Source: Gaoshiqia sediminis
GTDB taxonomy: Bacteria > Bacteroidota > Bacteroidia > Bacteroidales > Prolixibacteraceae
Assembly (NCBI RefSeq): GCF_025907915.1
Contig: NZ_JAPAAF010000005.1
Coordinates: 166,316 to 230,315, forward strand
Length of the DNA stretch: 64,000 bases
Reading direction: 5' to 3'
Positions 27,380 through 35,832 of the stretch are shown here, piece after piece. The position numbers and the translations under genes are program-made. Position 1 is the first letter of the stretch; each line of letters begins with the position of its first letter. The notes beneath the pieces are model-generated. The model had not been told where the DNA came from. It did not search any database and saw only the letters and a program-made list of their open reading frames with translations.

Positions 27380-29206
27380 ATGAGTAACATGATCAGAAAG
27401 CTCATCTTCTCAGTTTTATTAATGATCCCCGTTCTTTTTGCCGGGGCAGATAATGTACGGTTTACCATGTCGGGGCCCAATGTCGTAACCGTAGGCGAAC
27501 AATTCCGGCTCTCCTTCACCCTGAACGAACGCGGCACCGACCTGCAATTGCCCGAATTATCAGGATTCGACATTTTGATGGGGCCATCAACCTCGCAAAG
27601 TTCAAGCATCCAAATCATTAATGGGAAAACAACCCAATCAGTTTCTTTCTCCTATATTTTCATTTTGAGGGCAAAACAGGAGGGCAAGTTTACGATCCGG
27701 CCCGCATCCATCAAGGTGGATGGAAAGATTTACGAATCCAACGAGTTGGAAATACAGGTAGTAAAAGGGCAGGCCGGACAACAAAGCGCTGCCTCTCAAC
27801 AGCAACAACAAGAACCGGCAGCGGTTGCCACCGAATTAAGTAAAGACGACTTATTTGTCAGGGTTGAGCTCGATAAAAGGGACGTGTTCCGGGGAGAGCA
27901 GGTTATTGCCACCGTAAAAATTTATGTGTCGCCCAATGTGCCCATCACCAATTTTGAAGATGTAAAACTCCCTTCTTACGCCGGTTTCTGGACACAGGAG
28001 ATTGAAATACCCAGCCAGATCAGTTTCACACGCGAAGTTTTCAACAATAAGATTTATCAGGTTGGCGTGCTGAAAAAGACCATTCTCTTTCCGCAGCAAA
28101 CCGGCAAAATAAAAATCGATCCGTTCGAAATCACCTGTTCAGTTCGCCAGCAAATAAAACGGCAACGCAGTTTTTTTGATGATTTTTTTGACAATTACCG
28201 CACAGTTTCCGCAAAAGTTGTTAGCGAACCGGTAACGGTTTCCGTAAAAGAACTTCCATCGCAACCCGATGGATTTTACGGTGGCGTGGGAAACCTGGAT
28301 TTCTCCGCTTCATTTGACAGGACCACTGCCCGTGCCAATGAAGCCCTCACCCTGAGAATGACCGTTTCGGGAACCGGAAACCTCCGATTGATTGAAGCCC
28401 CTAAAGTTGACTTCCCGGCTGATTTTGAAGTGTACGACCCCAAAACCAGCGAAAACCTACGTGCTACTGAAAATGGGCTCAACGGGAGCAAAACATTCGA
28501 ATACCTGATCATTCCCCGTTTTGCTGGTGAGTACTCCATTCCGCCTGTCAAATTTGTCAGCTTTAATCCGGCTACCCGAAAGTTCAAGACCGATGTGTCT
28601 GCCGCATTCACCTTACAAATTGAAAAGGGAGACGACAGCCAAAGCACCACCGTAACCAGCGCTTTTTCAAAGGAAGATGTCCGTTTCATCGGAAAAGATA
28701 TTCGCTATATTAAACAAAATCAATATAAGTTGAGAGAGAAAGAGGCATCTTTCTATGGAAGCCCGTCCTTCTGGTTTGCCTACATTGGATCGGCACTTAT
28801 TTTCTTTTTTATCTTCATCGTTTACCGGAAAAAATTACGCGAGAATGCCGACCTGCAATTGGTAAAAAATAAGAAAGCCAACAAAGTGGCCCGCAAGCGG
28901 CTAAAAGAAGCAGCCAATTCGATGAAACACCAGAAAGCGGAAGAGTTTTATGAAGCTGTATTAAAAGCTTTTTGGGGCTATTTAAGTGATAAACTGAGTA
29001 TTCCGGTAGCCGATCTCAACCGGGACAAAGCAACGGCGACATTGGCCAAACGTCAGGTTAGTGAAGAAGTTGTCAGTGAATTTATCAGCATGATAGACAC
29101 CTGCGAATTTGCCCGATATGCGCCAAGTGCAGCTGGTGGCACGCTGGAGGAATTATACCGAAAATCAGTTGACCTGATGGGCAAATTGGAAAAACAGATC
29201 CGATAA
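27380..29206 (+). CDS. batD: BatD family protein
   Basis: 608-residue envelope protein of the BatD (oxygen tolerance) family. A signal peptide (LIFSVLLMIPVLFAGA) leads into three Ig-like beta-sandwich repeats in the periplasm (~25-435; typical phrases SGPNVVTVGEQFRLSFTL and VSGTGNLRLIEAPK). One transmembrane helix (SFWFAYIGSALIFFFIFIVY, ~458-478) precedes a cytoplasmic helical domain (~490-605). It is the main scaffold of the Bat system in current models. The cytoplasmic end resembles the tail of the uncharacterised gene at 23473. Confidence 0.93.
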   Translation: MSNMIRKLIFSVLLMIPVLFAGADNVRFTMSGPNVVTVGEQFRLSFTLNERGTDLQLPELSGFDILMGPSTSQSSSIQIINGKTTQSVSFSYIFILRAKQEGKFTIRPASIKVDGKIYESNELEIQVVKGQAGQQSAASQQQQQEPAAVATELSKDDLFVRVELDKRDVFRGEQVIATVKIYVSPNVPITNFEDVKLPSYAGFWTQEIEIPSQISFTREVFNNKIYQVGVLKKTILFPQQTGKIKIDPFEITCSVRQQIKRQRSFFDDFFDNYRTVSAKVVSEPVTVSVKELPSQPDGFYGGVGNLDFSASFDRTTARANEALTLRMTVSGTGNLRLIEAPKVDFPADFEVYDPKTSENLRATENGLNGSKTFEYLIIPRFAGEYSIPPVKFVSFNPATRKFKTDVSAAFTLQIEKGDDSQSTTVTSAFSKEDVRFIGKDIRYIKQNQYKLREKEASFYGSPSFWFAYIGSALIFFFIFIVYRKKLRENADLQLVKNKKANKVARKRLKEAANSMKHQKAEEFYEAVLKAFWGYLSDKLSIPVADLNRDKATATLAKRQVSEEVVSEFISMIDTCEFARYAPSAAGGTLEELYRKSVDLMGKLEKQIR

Positions 29207-29228
29207 GTAACCTTAAAATTTACGGAAA

Positions 29229-29978
29229 ATGAAAGCGATTATTTCAACGATATTCATCCTGTTTCTGGCATTAACTACTTTTGCACAAAACCAACTGCTT
29301 GAAAAAGCCAACCAACATTACACTGCCGGCGAATACGAAGAAGCCATCAAAACCTACCTGGAAATCCTGAACGGAAATGTGGAATCTGCTGAGTTATATT
29401 ACAACCTGGGCAATGCCTATTTTAAAACAAATCAGTTTACCCAATCCATTATCAACTACGAACGCGCTGCTTTGCTCGCACCTAATGACGAAGATATCCG
29501 GTTCAACCTGGAATTGGCCAACCAGCATGTGATTGATGCCATCGAACCCCTGCCCCAGGTATTCTTTGTGCGGTGGTTTCATAACATCGTGAATAAACTT
29601 TCAGCCGATGGGTGGGCAAAACTCAGCGTAGCTGCCTTTATTGTAGCTTTGTTGTTGGCCGGGATATTCTTTTTTAGCCAGGTAACAGCCATCAAACGAA
29701 TTTCATTCTGGGCAGGAATCTTAATAGTAGCAATTTCCATTTTTAGTTTTAACTTTGCCGCCCGGCAGAAAAAACGGATAACCGAGCATAATTTTGCGAT
29801 TATCACTCAGCCAAGTGTAACCGTAAAAAGCTCACCATCAGAAAGTGGCACCGATTTGTTTTTAATTCACGAAGGCTTAAAAGTCAAAATTAAAGACAGC
29901 TTGGGCAGCTGGATTGAAATCCGCCTGGCTGACGGGAACCAAGGATGGTTGCCCGCAAACAGCCTCGAAAAAATCTGA
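29229..29978 (+). CDS. batE: BatE-like TPR/SH3 membrane protein
   Basis: 249-residue last gene of the Bat cluster. Signal peptide (MKAIISTIFILFLALTTFAQ), two TPRs (~20-100: NQHYTAGEYEEAIKTYLEIL, AELYYNLGNAYFKTNQFTQSIINYERAALLAPNDEDI), two membrane helices (~133-150 and ~158-175) and a C-terminal bacterial SH3 domain (~195-249, VTVKSSPSESGTDLFLIHEG with WLPANSLEKI). The domain order fits BatE, which may anchor the complex to the cell wall. A terminator follows. Confidence 0.9.
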   Translation: MKAIISTIFILFLALTTFAQNQLLEKANQHYTAGEYEEAIKTYLEILNGNVESAELYYNLGNAYFKTNQFTQSIINYERAALLAPNDEDIRFNLELANQHVIDAIEPLPQVFFVRWFHNIVNKLSADGWAKLSVAAFIVALLLAGIFFFSQVTAIKRISFWAGILIVAISIFSFNFAARQKKRITEHNFAIITQPSVTVKSSPSESGTDLFLIHEGLKVKIKDSLGSWIEIRLADGNQGWLPANSLEKI

Positions 29979-29981
29979 TTA

Positions 29982-30012
29982 AATGCCGGCCAACGCCGGT
30001 ATTTTTGTTTTG
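29982..30012 (+). terminator. Terminator of the Bat operon
   Basis: An 8-bp stem (ATGCCGGC with GCCGGTAT, one G-U) around CAAC, followed by TTTTTGTTTT. Confidence 0.8.
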
Positions 30013-30068
30013 AAGAAATTTTTAAAACCATTTTAAAAGCGAGTTGTTTAACTCATAAATTTAAAATC

Positions 30069-30935
30069 ATGGCTTATAATTTACTAAAAGGTAAAAGAGG
30101 AATTATTTTTGGCGCATTAAATGCTGATTCTATTGCATGGAAAATAGCAGAACGTGCTTATGAAGAAGGAGCTACCTTCACGTTAACCAATACTTCCGTA
30201 GCCCTACGTATGGGCGAAACAGCACAATTGGCCGAAAAATGCAACGCCCAGTTGATTGCGGCAGATGCCACCAACGTAGAAGACCTGGAAAACCTGGTTA
30301 AACAATCCATGGAAATACTGGGTGGAAAAATCGATTTCATTCTGCATTCTATCGGCATGTCGCCTAACGTACGTAAAGGTCGCCATTACAGTGACCTGGA
30401 CTACAACTACCTGGAAAAGACCCTGGATATTTCGGCCATCTCGTTTCACAAAGTTTTGCAAGTTGCCCGTAAATTGGATGCTATCAATGAATGGGGATCA
30501 GTCGTTGCCCTATCGTATGTGGCTGCTCAGCGTACGTTTTACGGATACAATGACATGGCTGATGCAAAAGCCCTGCTGGAATCCATCGCCCGCAGTTTTG
30601 GCTACATCTATGGTCGCGAACGAAACGTGCGTATCAACACTGTTTCGCAGTCGCCGACCCGGACTACAGCAGGTAGTGGAGTAAAAGGGATCGATAAATT
30701 GCTCGATTTTGGCGAACGCATGTCACCCCTTGGCAATGCTACTGGCGATGAGTGTGCTGATTACTGCATCACGCTATTCTCGGATTTGACCCGCAAAGTA
30801 ACCATGCAAAACCTCTTCCACGATGGCGGTTTTTCCTCAATGGGGATGAGCCTTCGTGCGTTGGAACAATACGAAAAGGGATTGGATTGCGAGTGCGAAT
30901 GTGGCCCTGCAAATCCCAACCACAAGTATGATTAA
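30069..30935 (+). CDS. fabI: Enoyl-[acyl-carrier-protein] reductase (NADH), FabI
   Basis: Reduces trans-2-enoyl-ACP with NADH in the last step of each fatty acid elongation cycle; tetrameric cytoplasmic SDR enzyme. 288 residues. FGALNADSIAWKIA (~16) is the modified nucleotide loop, SYVAAQ (~154) supplies the first Tyr and YNDMADAK (~163-170) is the catalytic YX6K. The last ~15 residues (CECECGPANPNH) form a Cys-rich tail beyond the E. coli-type end; the role is unknown. FabI is the triclosan and isoniazid-class target. Confidence 0.95.
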   Translation: MAYNLLKGKRGIIFGALNADSIAWKIAERAYEEGATFTLTNTSVALRMGETAQLAEKCNAQLIAADATNVEDLENLVKQSMEILGGKIDFILHSIGMSPNVRKGRHYSDLDYNYLEKTLDISAISFHKVLQVARKLDAINEWGSVVALSYVAAQRTFYGYNDMADAKALLESIARSFGYIYGRERNVRINTVSQSPTRTTAGSGVKGIDKLLDFGERMSPLGNATGDECADYCITLFSDLTRKVTMQNLFHDGGFSSMGMSLRALEQYEKGLDCECECGPANPNHKYD

Positions 30936-31597
30936 AATCTGTTCATAACTTTCAAGAAGAAGAAACAAAAAACGGTGATATTCATTGTCTTTATTCACAT
31001 ATAGGAGTTATTAACTATTGTTGATAACAAAAGTGGAAACACCGTTCATTAAAAAAATTGGCTTACTATTGACTTGTATAGTCCGGAGGTTGTAACTTTG
31101 ATTTATCAGGTGAGCGATAAAAGGCTGCTCCGGAAGATGAGGAGGAAACCAAAGTTCTTAGTTGAGCCGTAGTTAAGTCGATCAGGTTTAAGTACCTGCC
31201 ATCCGAAAGAGCCGAAGTTTTAAGTGAAAGGAGTCTTCTCCGGAAGCTTAAATCAAGACAAAAAGATCGCACAGCGTTCTGGTAAGTTTTGACTGCAGCA
31301 GGAGTTTTCATAAAGGAATTCCGTTCCGGAAAGAAAACAAAGATGGAAGCGAGTAACATCCCGGAAATCTTCAAATTGAATGAAGCAAATCGAAAGACCA
31401 AACTTCTTCAAAAGCCTGCAAAGACTTCGTCCGGGAAGGGTTTCGCAAGAAATACCGAAGGACATCCCAAGGGAAAGGTTGTAACAAGCCAATTCTAAAG
31501 GACAGGGCAGTTTGAAATGGGCCGCAAGGTTTCCGTCAAGCCGCCGGCAAAAATAACAGTAGCCTGGCGCAGAAAATAACGCATGTTGTTGGACGTG

Positions 31598-31640
31598 AAT
31601 GGGAGCTATTCATACAGAATGGTTCCCATTATTGTTTTTA
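31598..31640 (+). terminator. Possible terminator inside the gene-free block
   Basis: AATGGGA (31598-31604) pairs with TCCCATT (31624-31630); the tail is attgttttta. If real, it would end a plus-strand non-coding transcript from the block. Confidence 0.35.
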
Positions 31641-31870
31641 GCCCTCCTGCTTGAAATAAATGAGAGATAAAATCCTCCAGGTTTTCCGCTTGATCCATAA
31701 ATGGGATTCCGATGGCATCCTTTGGGGACGAGTAGTGTTTCTCTTGCTAACAGCCTGAGATGGAGGCTAGCCTGCCCCCGTATGGCCTTAGCGAAAACAT
31801 GAGTTTTGTGGACAACTGTTTGTAAAAGCAAAAGATTGTTTCCCGTCAGAGGTATCATTCCGCCACACAG

Positions 31871-31901
31871 GAAAAAGGCCGTCCCCTTTAGGAAACGGCC
31901 T
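31871..31901 (-). terminator. Terminator after the S9 peptidase gene
   Basis: On the minus strand AGGCCGT (31901-31895) pairs with ACGGCCT (31882-31876), followed by TTTTTC. Confidence 0.8.
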
Positions 31902-31923
31902 CGTATCGAATGTTCAGTTTAAC

Positions 31924-34014
31924 TTACTTCAACCATTTGTCCAGCCAGTTTTTGAAAACCCGCTGCCAAAGGATGCCGTTTTGCGGTTGAACCACCCAGT
32001 GGTTTTCTTCCGGGAAAAACAGGAACTGTGCCGGTATATCGCGCATCACTGCGGCATTGAATGCTCCCATTCCCTGCGTGTAAGGAATGCGGAAATCCTT
32101 TTCGCCGTGGATGACCAGAATGGGCGTATCCCACTTTTCGACAAAAAGGTGTGGCGAAAAACTATACGAACGCTGGGCTGCCTGGTTGGTTTTATCCCAG
32201 TAAGGGCCGCCGATGTCCCAATCCTCAAACCACATTTCTTCAGTGGTTACATACTGCTGTTCGAAGTTGAAAATGCCACAGTGCGAAATAAACGCCTTGA
32301 AGCGGCCTTCGTGATGACCGGCCAGGTAATTCACCGAGAAGCCACCATAACTGGCGCCCACTGCTCCCAACCGGTTTTCATCCACGTAGGGCTCTTTAGC
32401 CACATTATCGATGGCCGACAGGTAATCCTGGATATTCAGTCCGCCGTAGTCCTTGCTGATTTGCTCCAGCCATTCCATTCCAAAACCGGGCAATCCTCGG
32501 CGATTGGGAGCCACCACAATGTAACCGTTGGCCGCCATCTGTTGAAAATTCCAGCGGTACGACCAAAACTGACTGACCGTTCCTTGTGGCCCGCCTTGGC
32601 AGTACAAAATGGCCGGGTATTTTTGGCTCGGGTCGAAGTGGGGCGGAAAAATCACCCACACCAGCATGTCCTTATCGTCAACCGTCTTTACCCAGCGTTT
32701 TTCCACCTTGCCCAATGTCAGCTGGTCCATCAGGCCCTTGTTAATGGCAGTCAGCGGCACGTCGGTTCCTGTTGCCGGGTCAACAAGGTAAAGCTCGGCC
32801 GGTTGCGACATGGATACTTTTTCGGCCAGCAGCTTTCCGTCAGCTGTTTCAACCACCGAATGATAATCATGCACACCATCCGTCAGGCGGGTGATTTTGC
32901 CATCTGCCAGATCCAGCCGGTATATTTCTTCGGTAGCATGAATATCGCTGATGAAGAAGATCGAATTTCCGTTACGGCCCCAGCTCAAATGCCCGGCGTT
33001 TTGCTCCCAGCCTGCAGAATAATTGACCTGCTTTTCGGTGGTCATGTCCATCACAAACAGGCGCGTCTGATCCGATTCGTAGCCATCTCGCTCCATACTG
33101 GTCCAGGCCAGCAGGTTGCCATCGGGCGAAAAAACAGGGTTCTTGTCGTAGCCTTTGTGCACTTCTGTCAAATTGCGGGTTTCACCGGTTTCCAGGTCAT
33201 ACTGGTACAAATCAGTGTTGGTGGAAAAAGCGTATGCTTTCCCGAGCAATTTTTTGCAGGAATACACAATCGATTTACTGTCGGGGCTCCAGGCCACCTG
33301 CTCCGAACCATCGAATGGCTTGTCCGGACTATCATATTTCTCGCCTTCCAGGATGTCTTTTCCCGAAGTGATTTTCCCATTTCCGTATTCGGCAAAAAAG
33401 ATGTGGTTGTAGGTGTAATCGTGCCAGCTATCCCAGTGACGGTACATCAAATCGCTTTCGAGGCGGGCATTGGCTTTGGGAAGGTCAGGAAACAGATCCT
33501 GTACATTTTCATCCAGTTTTACGGCTTTGATATAGAAGATTTTACTAAGGTCGGGCGAGTAGTTGAACCCGCTAATCCCACCTTCAATTTCTGTTACCTG
33601 AACGGCCTCAGTACCGTCGGGGTTCATTTCCCACAGTTGTACGCTGCCTGATTCAGAAGAAAGGTAGCCGATCTTTTTGCCGTCGGGACGCCACCTGGCC
33701 TCCGACTCGTTCGTGGCCGTGTTGGTAATCCGGCTCACGTCGCCACCCGAAACAGGCACCGTGTACAACTCGCGGTAGCCTTTATTTTCATCTTTGTTGT
33801 AGTAGGTAACCGCAAAAAGCACCATCGTTCCGTCGGGCGAAAGCGTCGTGTTCCCCACCCTTCCGAACGACCACAGCACTTCGGGGGTCATTACATCGGA
33901 ACTTAGCGTTGGCGTGCCTGGCACATAAGTTTTCTTTTCGTCTGTCATAGTTGTTTGTTTTGTGCAGGCACCAATCAGCGTGGCCGCGACAAGTAACACA
34001 TAAAATTTTCTCAT
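31924..34014 (-). CDS. S9 family peptidase, DPP5/acylaminoacyl-peptidase-like lipoprotein
   Basis: 696-residue exported serine peptidase of the prolyl oligopeptidase family. The N-terminus is a lipoprotein signal (LLVAATLIGAC), so it is probably tethered in the periplasm. Residues ~45-420 form a WD40-like beta-propeller with repeated LSPDG, WRPDGKKIG and FSPDGNLLAW blades. The alpha/beta hydrolase end has the nucleophile motif GASYGG (~552), the acid in HGEKDFRIP (~634) and the histidine in ENHWV (~670). It releases dipeptides from peptides, and is probably used for protein feeding. A NigD-like lipoprotein gene lies upstream, with a terminator between. Confidence 0.92.
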   Translation of the reverse strand: MRKFYVLLVAATLIGACTKQTTMTDEKKTYVPGTPTLSSDVMTPEVLWSFGRVGNTTLSPDGTMVLFAVTYYNKDENKGYRELYTVPVSGGDVSRITNTATNESEARWRPDGKKIGYLSSESGSVQLWEMNPDGTEAVQVTEIEGGISGFNYSPDLSKIFYIKAVKLDENVQDLFPDLPKANARLESDLMYRHWDSWHDYTYNHIFFAEYGNGKITSGKDILEGEKYDSPDKPFDGSEQVAWSPDSKSIVYSCKKLLGKAYAFSTNTDLYQYDLETGETRNLTEVHKGYDKNPVFSPDGNLLAWTSMERDGYESDQTRLFVMDMTTEKQVNYSAGWEQNAGHLSWGRNGNSIFFISDIHATEEIYRLDLADGKITRLTDGVHDYHSVVETADGKLLAEKVSMSQPAELYLVDPATGTDVPLTAINKGLMDQLTLGKVEKRWVKTVDDKDMLVWVIFPPHFDPSQKYPAILYCQGGPQGTVSQFWSYRWNFQQMAANGYIVVAPNRRGLPGFGMEWLEQISKDYGGLNIQDYLSAIDNVAKEPYVDENRLGAVGASYGGFSVNYLAGHHEGRFKAFISHCGIFNFEQQYVTTEEMWFEDWDIGGPYWDKTNQAAQRSYSFSPHLFVEKWDTPILVIHGEKDFRIPYTQGMGAFNAAVMRDIPAQFLFFPEENHWVVQPQNGILWQRVFKNWLDKWLK

Positions 34015-34126
34015 AGGTATGTAACGTTTTCAGAAATTTCAGTGTGCACAAAATACGTTTTTACCGAGAATATTGAAAGATCAGATGACAGGCTTCCGGC
34101 AAAATAACAATCTGAAAAGTGAATGC

Positions 34127-34158
34127 AAAAAAACACCCGCCTCCACAGAGACAGGTGC
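34127..34158 (-). terminator. Terminator after the NigD-like gene
   Basis: GCACCTG (34158-34152) pairs with CGGGTGT (34139-34133, with two G-U pairs) on the minus strand, followed by TTTTTTTGC. Confidence 0.6.
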
Positions 34159-34190
34159 CATCTTAACCAATTGATGACGACCAACACGCA

Positions 34191-34877
34191 TCAATAACGA
34201 TAAACCCCTTCGTAAGTGAATGTTTCGCCATCATAATCGTCGCCGGTAACCACGTACGAAACTGAATCCTGTCCGGCCAGCTGAATAGCTGACAGTGTAA
34301 ACGAAACAAAGGCTGACATCCTGTACCGCGGCTCGTCGGCATTGTCATTGTGCCTCAGCTCCAACTGAATAGGCTGATCATCGGCAGTCAGCCCACCGGG
34401 TTCTTTAACCAGGTTGATGTAATGGATTCCACCATTCCCGTAAAAACCCAGTTCAAGCGTCAATAAACTATCTGTTTTCAAAACATCCTTCACGTGTACC
34501 GGATCGTTCCCGATACTGTCTTCCGTTTCGGGTGTGATATCGAAAATCCCCTTAAACAGGATGTCCTTCATCGAATTGATCTTCACAAAGTACTGCCTGA
34601 CATCATCGGTCACCAGCTTGTCGCCCACAATGGTATAATTCACCAAAATCCGGTCGCGGTCTTCCATCCCATGCGGACGGTATATGTTTACCGGGAACAA
34701 CTCCGAGCCGTTGTCCATTTTCACGGTGTAACTTGTACCTTCCAGGTCATCAAAAGTTACCACACCGAAACCAACCCAAAATTTGCCCAACGAATAATCG
34801 TCATCATCATTCAAATCGCAACCAAACAATCCCAAGGCCAACAGCCCGATTAAACTAAGTTTCAACAACTCTTTCAT
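34191..34877 (-). CDS. NigD-like lipoprotein
   Basis: 228-residue lipoprotein with the signal KLSLIGLLALGLFGC followed by an acidic stretch (DLNDDDD), an outer-surface export type feature in Bacteroidetes. The rest is a beta-rich NigD-like protein (TSYTVKMDNGSELFPV, ILVNYTIVGD, and VSFTLSAIQLAGQDSVSYVVTG). NigD was named in a Bacteroides bacteriocin locus, but most homologues have unknown function. The ATG at 34877 is chosen because a perfect AGGAGG sits 6 nt upstream, and the longer frame would start inside it. Confidence 0.85.
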   Translation of the reverse strand: MKELLKLSLIGLLALGLFGCDLNDDDDYSLGKFWVGFGVVTFDDLEGTSYTVKMDNGSELFPVNIYRPHGMEDRDRILVNYTIVGDKLVTDDVRQYFVKINSMKDILFKGIFDITPETEDSIGNDPVHVKDVLKTDSLLTLELGFYGNGGIHYINLVKEPGGLTADDQPIQLELRHNDNADEPRYRMSAFVSFTLSAIQLAGQDSVSYVVTGDDYDGETFTYEGVYRY

Positions 34878-34883
34878 AGACTT

Positions 34884-34889
34884 CCTCCT
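34884..34889 (-). promoter_or_regulatory. Strong Shine-Dalgarno AGGAGG of the NigD-like gene
   Basis: Perfect AGGAGG with a 6-nt spacer to the ATG at 34877. Such a site is rare among the genes of this window and decides the start. Confidence 0.65.
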
Positions 34890-35049
34890 TTCAAACATTT
34901 AAAAAAAGATTGAAATCAGCCATGGAAGGTTGCGTTTAGGACGCAAAAAAAAGTGGCATGGCTATTGATGGATATCTTCTGATATATTTATATATTTACA
35001 TGTTTTTAAAATGAAAATCATGTCCAGAAAACAGTTATACAGTAATAAT

Positions 35050-35550
35050 ATGAGAAAATTAGTATTTATCCTAAGCCTGGCAGCCCTAAGTTTTCAGGCT
35101 TGCGCAGCCGAAAACGGGAAAGCAAATCCGGCAGACATAGCAAGTGTTTCAGAAACAAAAGCAAATGAAGGAGGAACGACCCTCATCACCAAAGACCAGT
35201 TTTTAAAAGAAGTATGGAACTACAACGAATCGCCAAACGAATGGAAGTTCCTGGGCAAAGTGCCCGTCATCATCGATTTTTATGCGGATTGGTGCGGCCC
35301 CTGTAAAATTGCTGCGCCTATTTTGGAAGAAATTGCCAATGAATATGCCGGGAAAGTGAAAGTGTATAAAATCGACACGCAAAAAGAACGGGAACTGGCC
35401 GGTGTGTTTGGCATCCAAAGTATTCCGGCATTTTTATATATCCCGGTGGAAGGCAAACCGGTAATGACTGCAGGCATTGGCCGAACAAAAGAAGACACCA
35501 AAAATATGTTTGTCGAAAACATCAACAAGTTTTTGTTAACCGGGCAATAG
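35050..35550 (+). CDS. Thioredoxin-family lipoprotein
   Basis: 166-residue exported thioredoxin. The start ATG at 35050 opens a lipoprotein-like signal (LSLAALSFQAC). The thioredoxin fold spans ~55-160 with the active site FYADWCGPCKIAAP (~77-90) and the cis-proline loop IQSIPAF (~118). It acts in the periplasm or at the membrane as a thiol-disulfide exchanger; the partner is not visible. It is divergent from the NigD-like gene and followed by a hairpin (35560-35605) and the MITE-like element. Confidence 0.92.
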   Translation: MRKLVFILSLAALSFQACAAENGKANPADIASVSETKANEGGTTLITKDQFLKEVWNYNESPNEWKFLGKVPVIIDFYADWCGPCKIAAPILEEIANEYAGKVKVYKIDTQKERELAGVFGIQSIPAFLYIPVEGKPVMTAGIGRTKEDTKNMFVENINKFLLTGQ

Positions 35551-35619
35551 AAAAATTCGTTGGTCGTTGGTCCTGACAATTTATCGAGGACTAATGACGA
35601 CAGCAAACGACAAGGCTGT

Positions 35620-35764
35620 CCGGAAAGCTATTGACAATGGCGTGGCTGTGTAGGAAGTAAAGATTTCGTCAAAAACTGTCATTCCGAATTTATTACAAGA
35701 TCAGTCTCCGAGTTGATTTAGATCCTGAAACAAGTTCAGGATGACTTTGTCAATTGCTTTCCGG
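35620..35764. repeat. MITE-like element with 18-bp terminal inverted repeats
   Basis: CCGGAAAGCTATTGACAA at 35620-35637 is the reverse complement of 35747-35764 except for one base. The 145-bp interval has no gene and contains a second perfect hairpin, ATCCTGAA-acaag-TTCAGGAT (35722-35742), a word of a type widely dispersed in bacterial genomes. A T-run follows the right end (35768-35774), so the outer stem may also act as a terminator of the thioredoxin transcript. Confidence 0.6.
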
Positions 35765-35832
35765 GCTGCTTTTTTTACGGCCTCCGTTAAAAGGTTTATT
35801 TTTACAGCGAAAACAAATTTCGATTTTTCGCC

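Larger units (their letters stand above)
30936..31923. other. Gene-free block of about 1 kb with DnaA-box-like words and hairpins
   Basis: Located between convergent fabI and the S9 peptidase gene. No frame here has convincing coding character; the longest runs (up to 111 codons) match no family I know. Near the left edge, three DnaA-box-like 9-mers fall within 90 bp: TGTTCATAA (30940), a perfect TTATTCACA (30991) and TGTTGATAA (31019), with TGTGGACAA at 31807. An imperfect 22-bp palindrome covers 31007-31028. The central part repeats the hexamer TCCGGA or a close variant about five times and holds the hairpin CAGGT-ttaagt-ACCTG. It could be an RNA gene, decayed sequence or a control locus. 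Confidence 0.45.

Noticed and set aside
31007..31028. dif-like recombination site
   Set aside because: The palindrome lacks the 6-bp centre and does not match known dif sequences.
31066..31498. Short frames on both strands in the gene-free block (up to 111 codons)
   Set aside because: No start context, no family resemblance and overlapping frames on both strands; no reason to call a gene.
31981..33651. Plus-strand open frame of 556 codons
   Set aside because: It lies wholly antisense to the S9 peptidase gene, whose motifs and signal peptide are clear; the long frame follows from codon bias.
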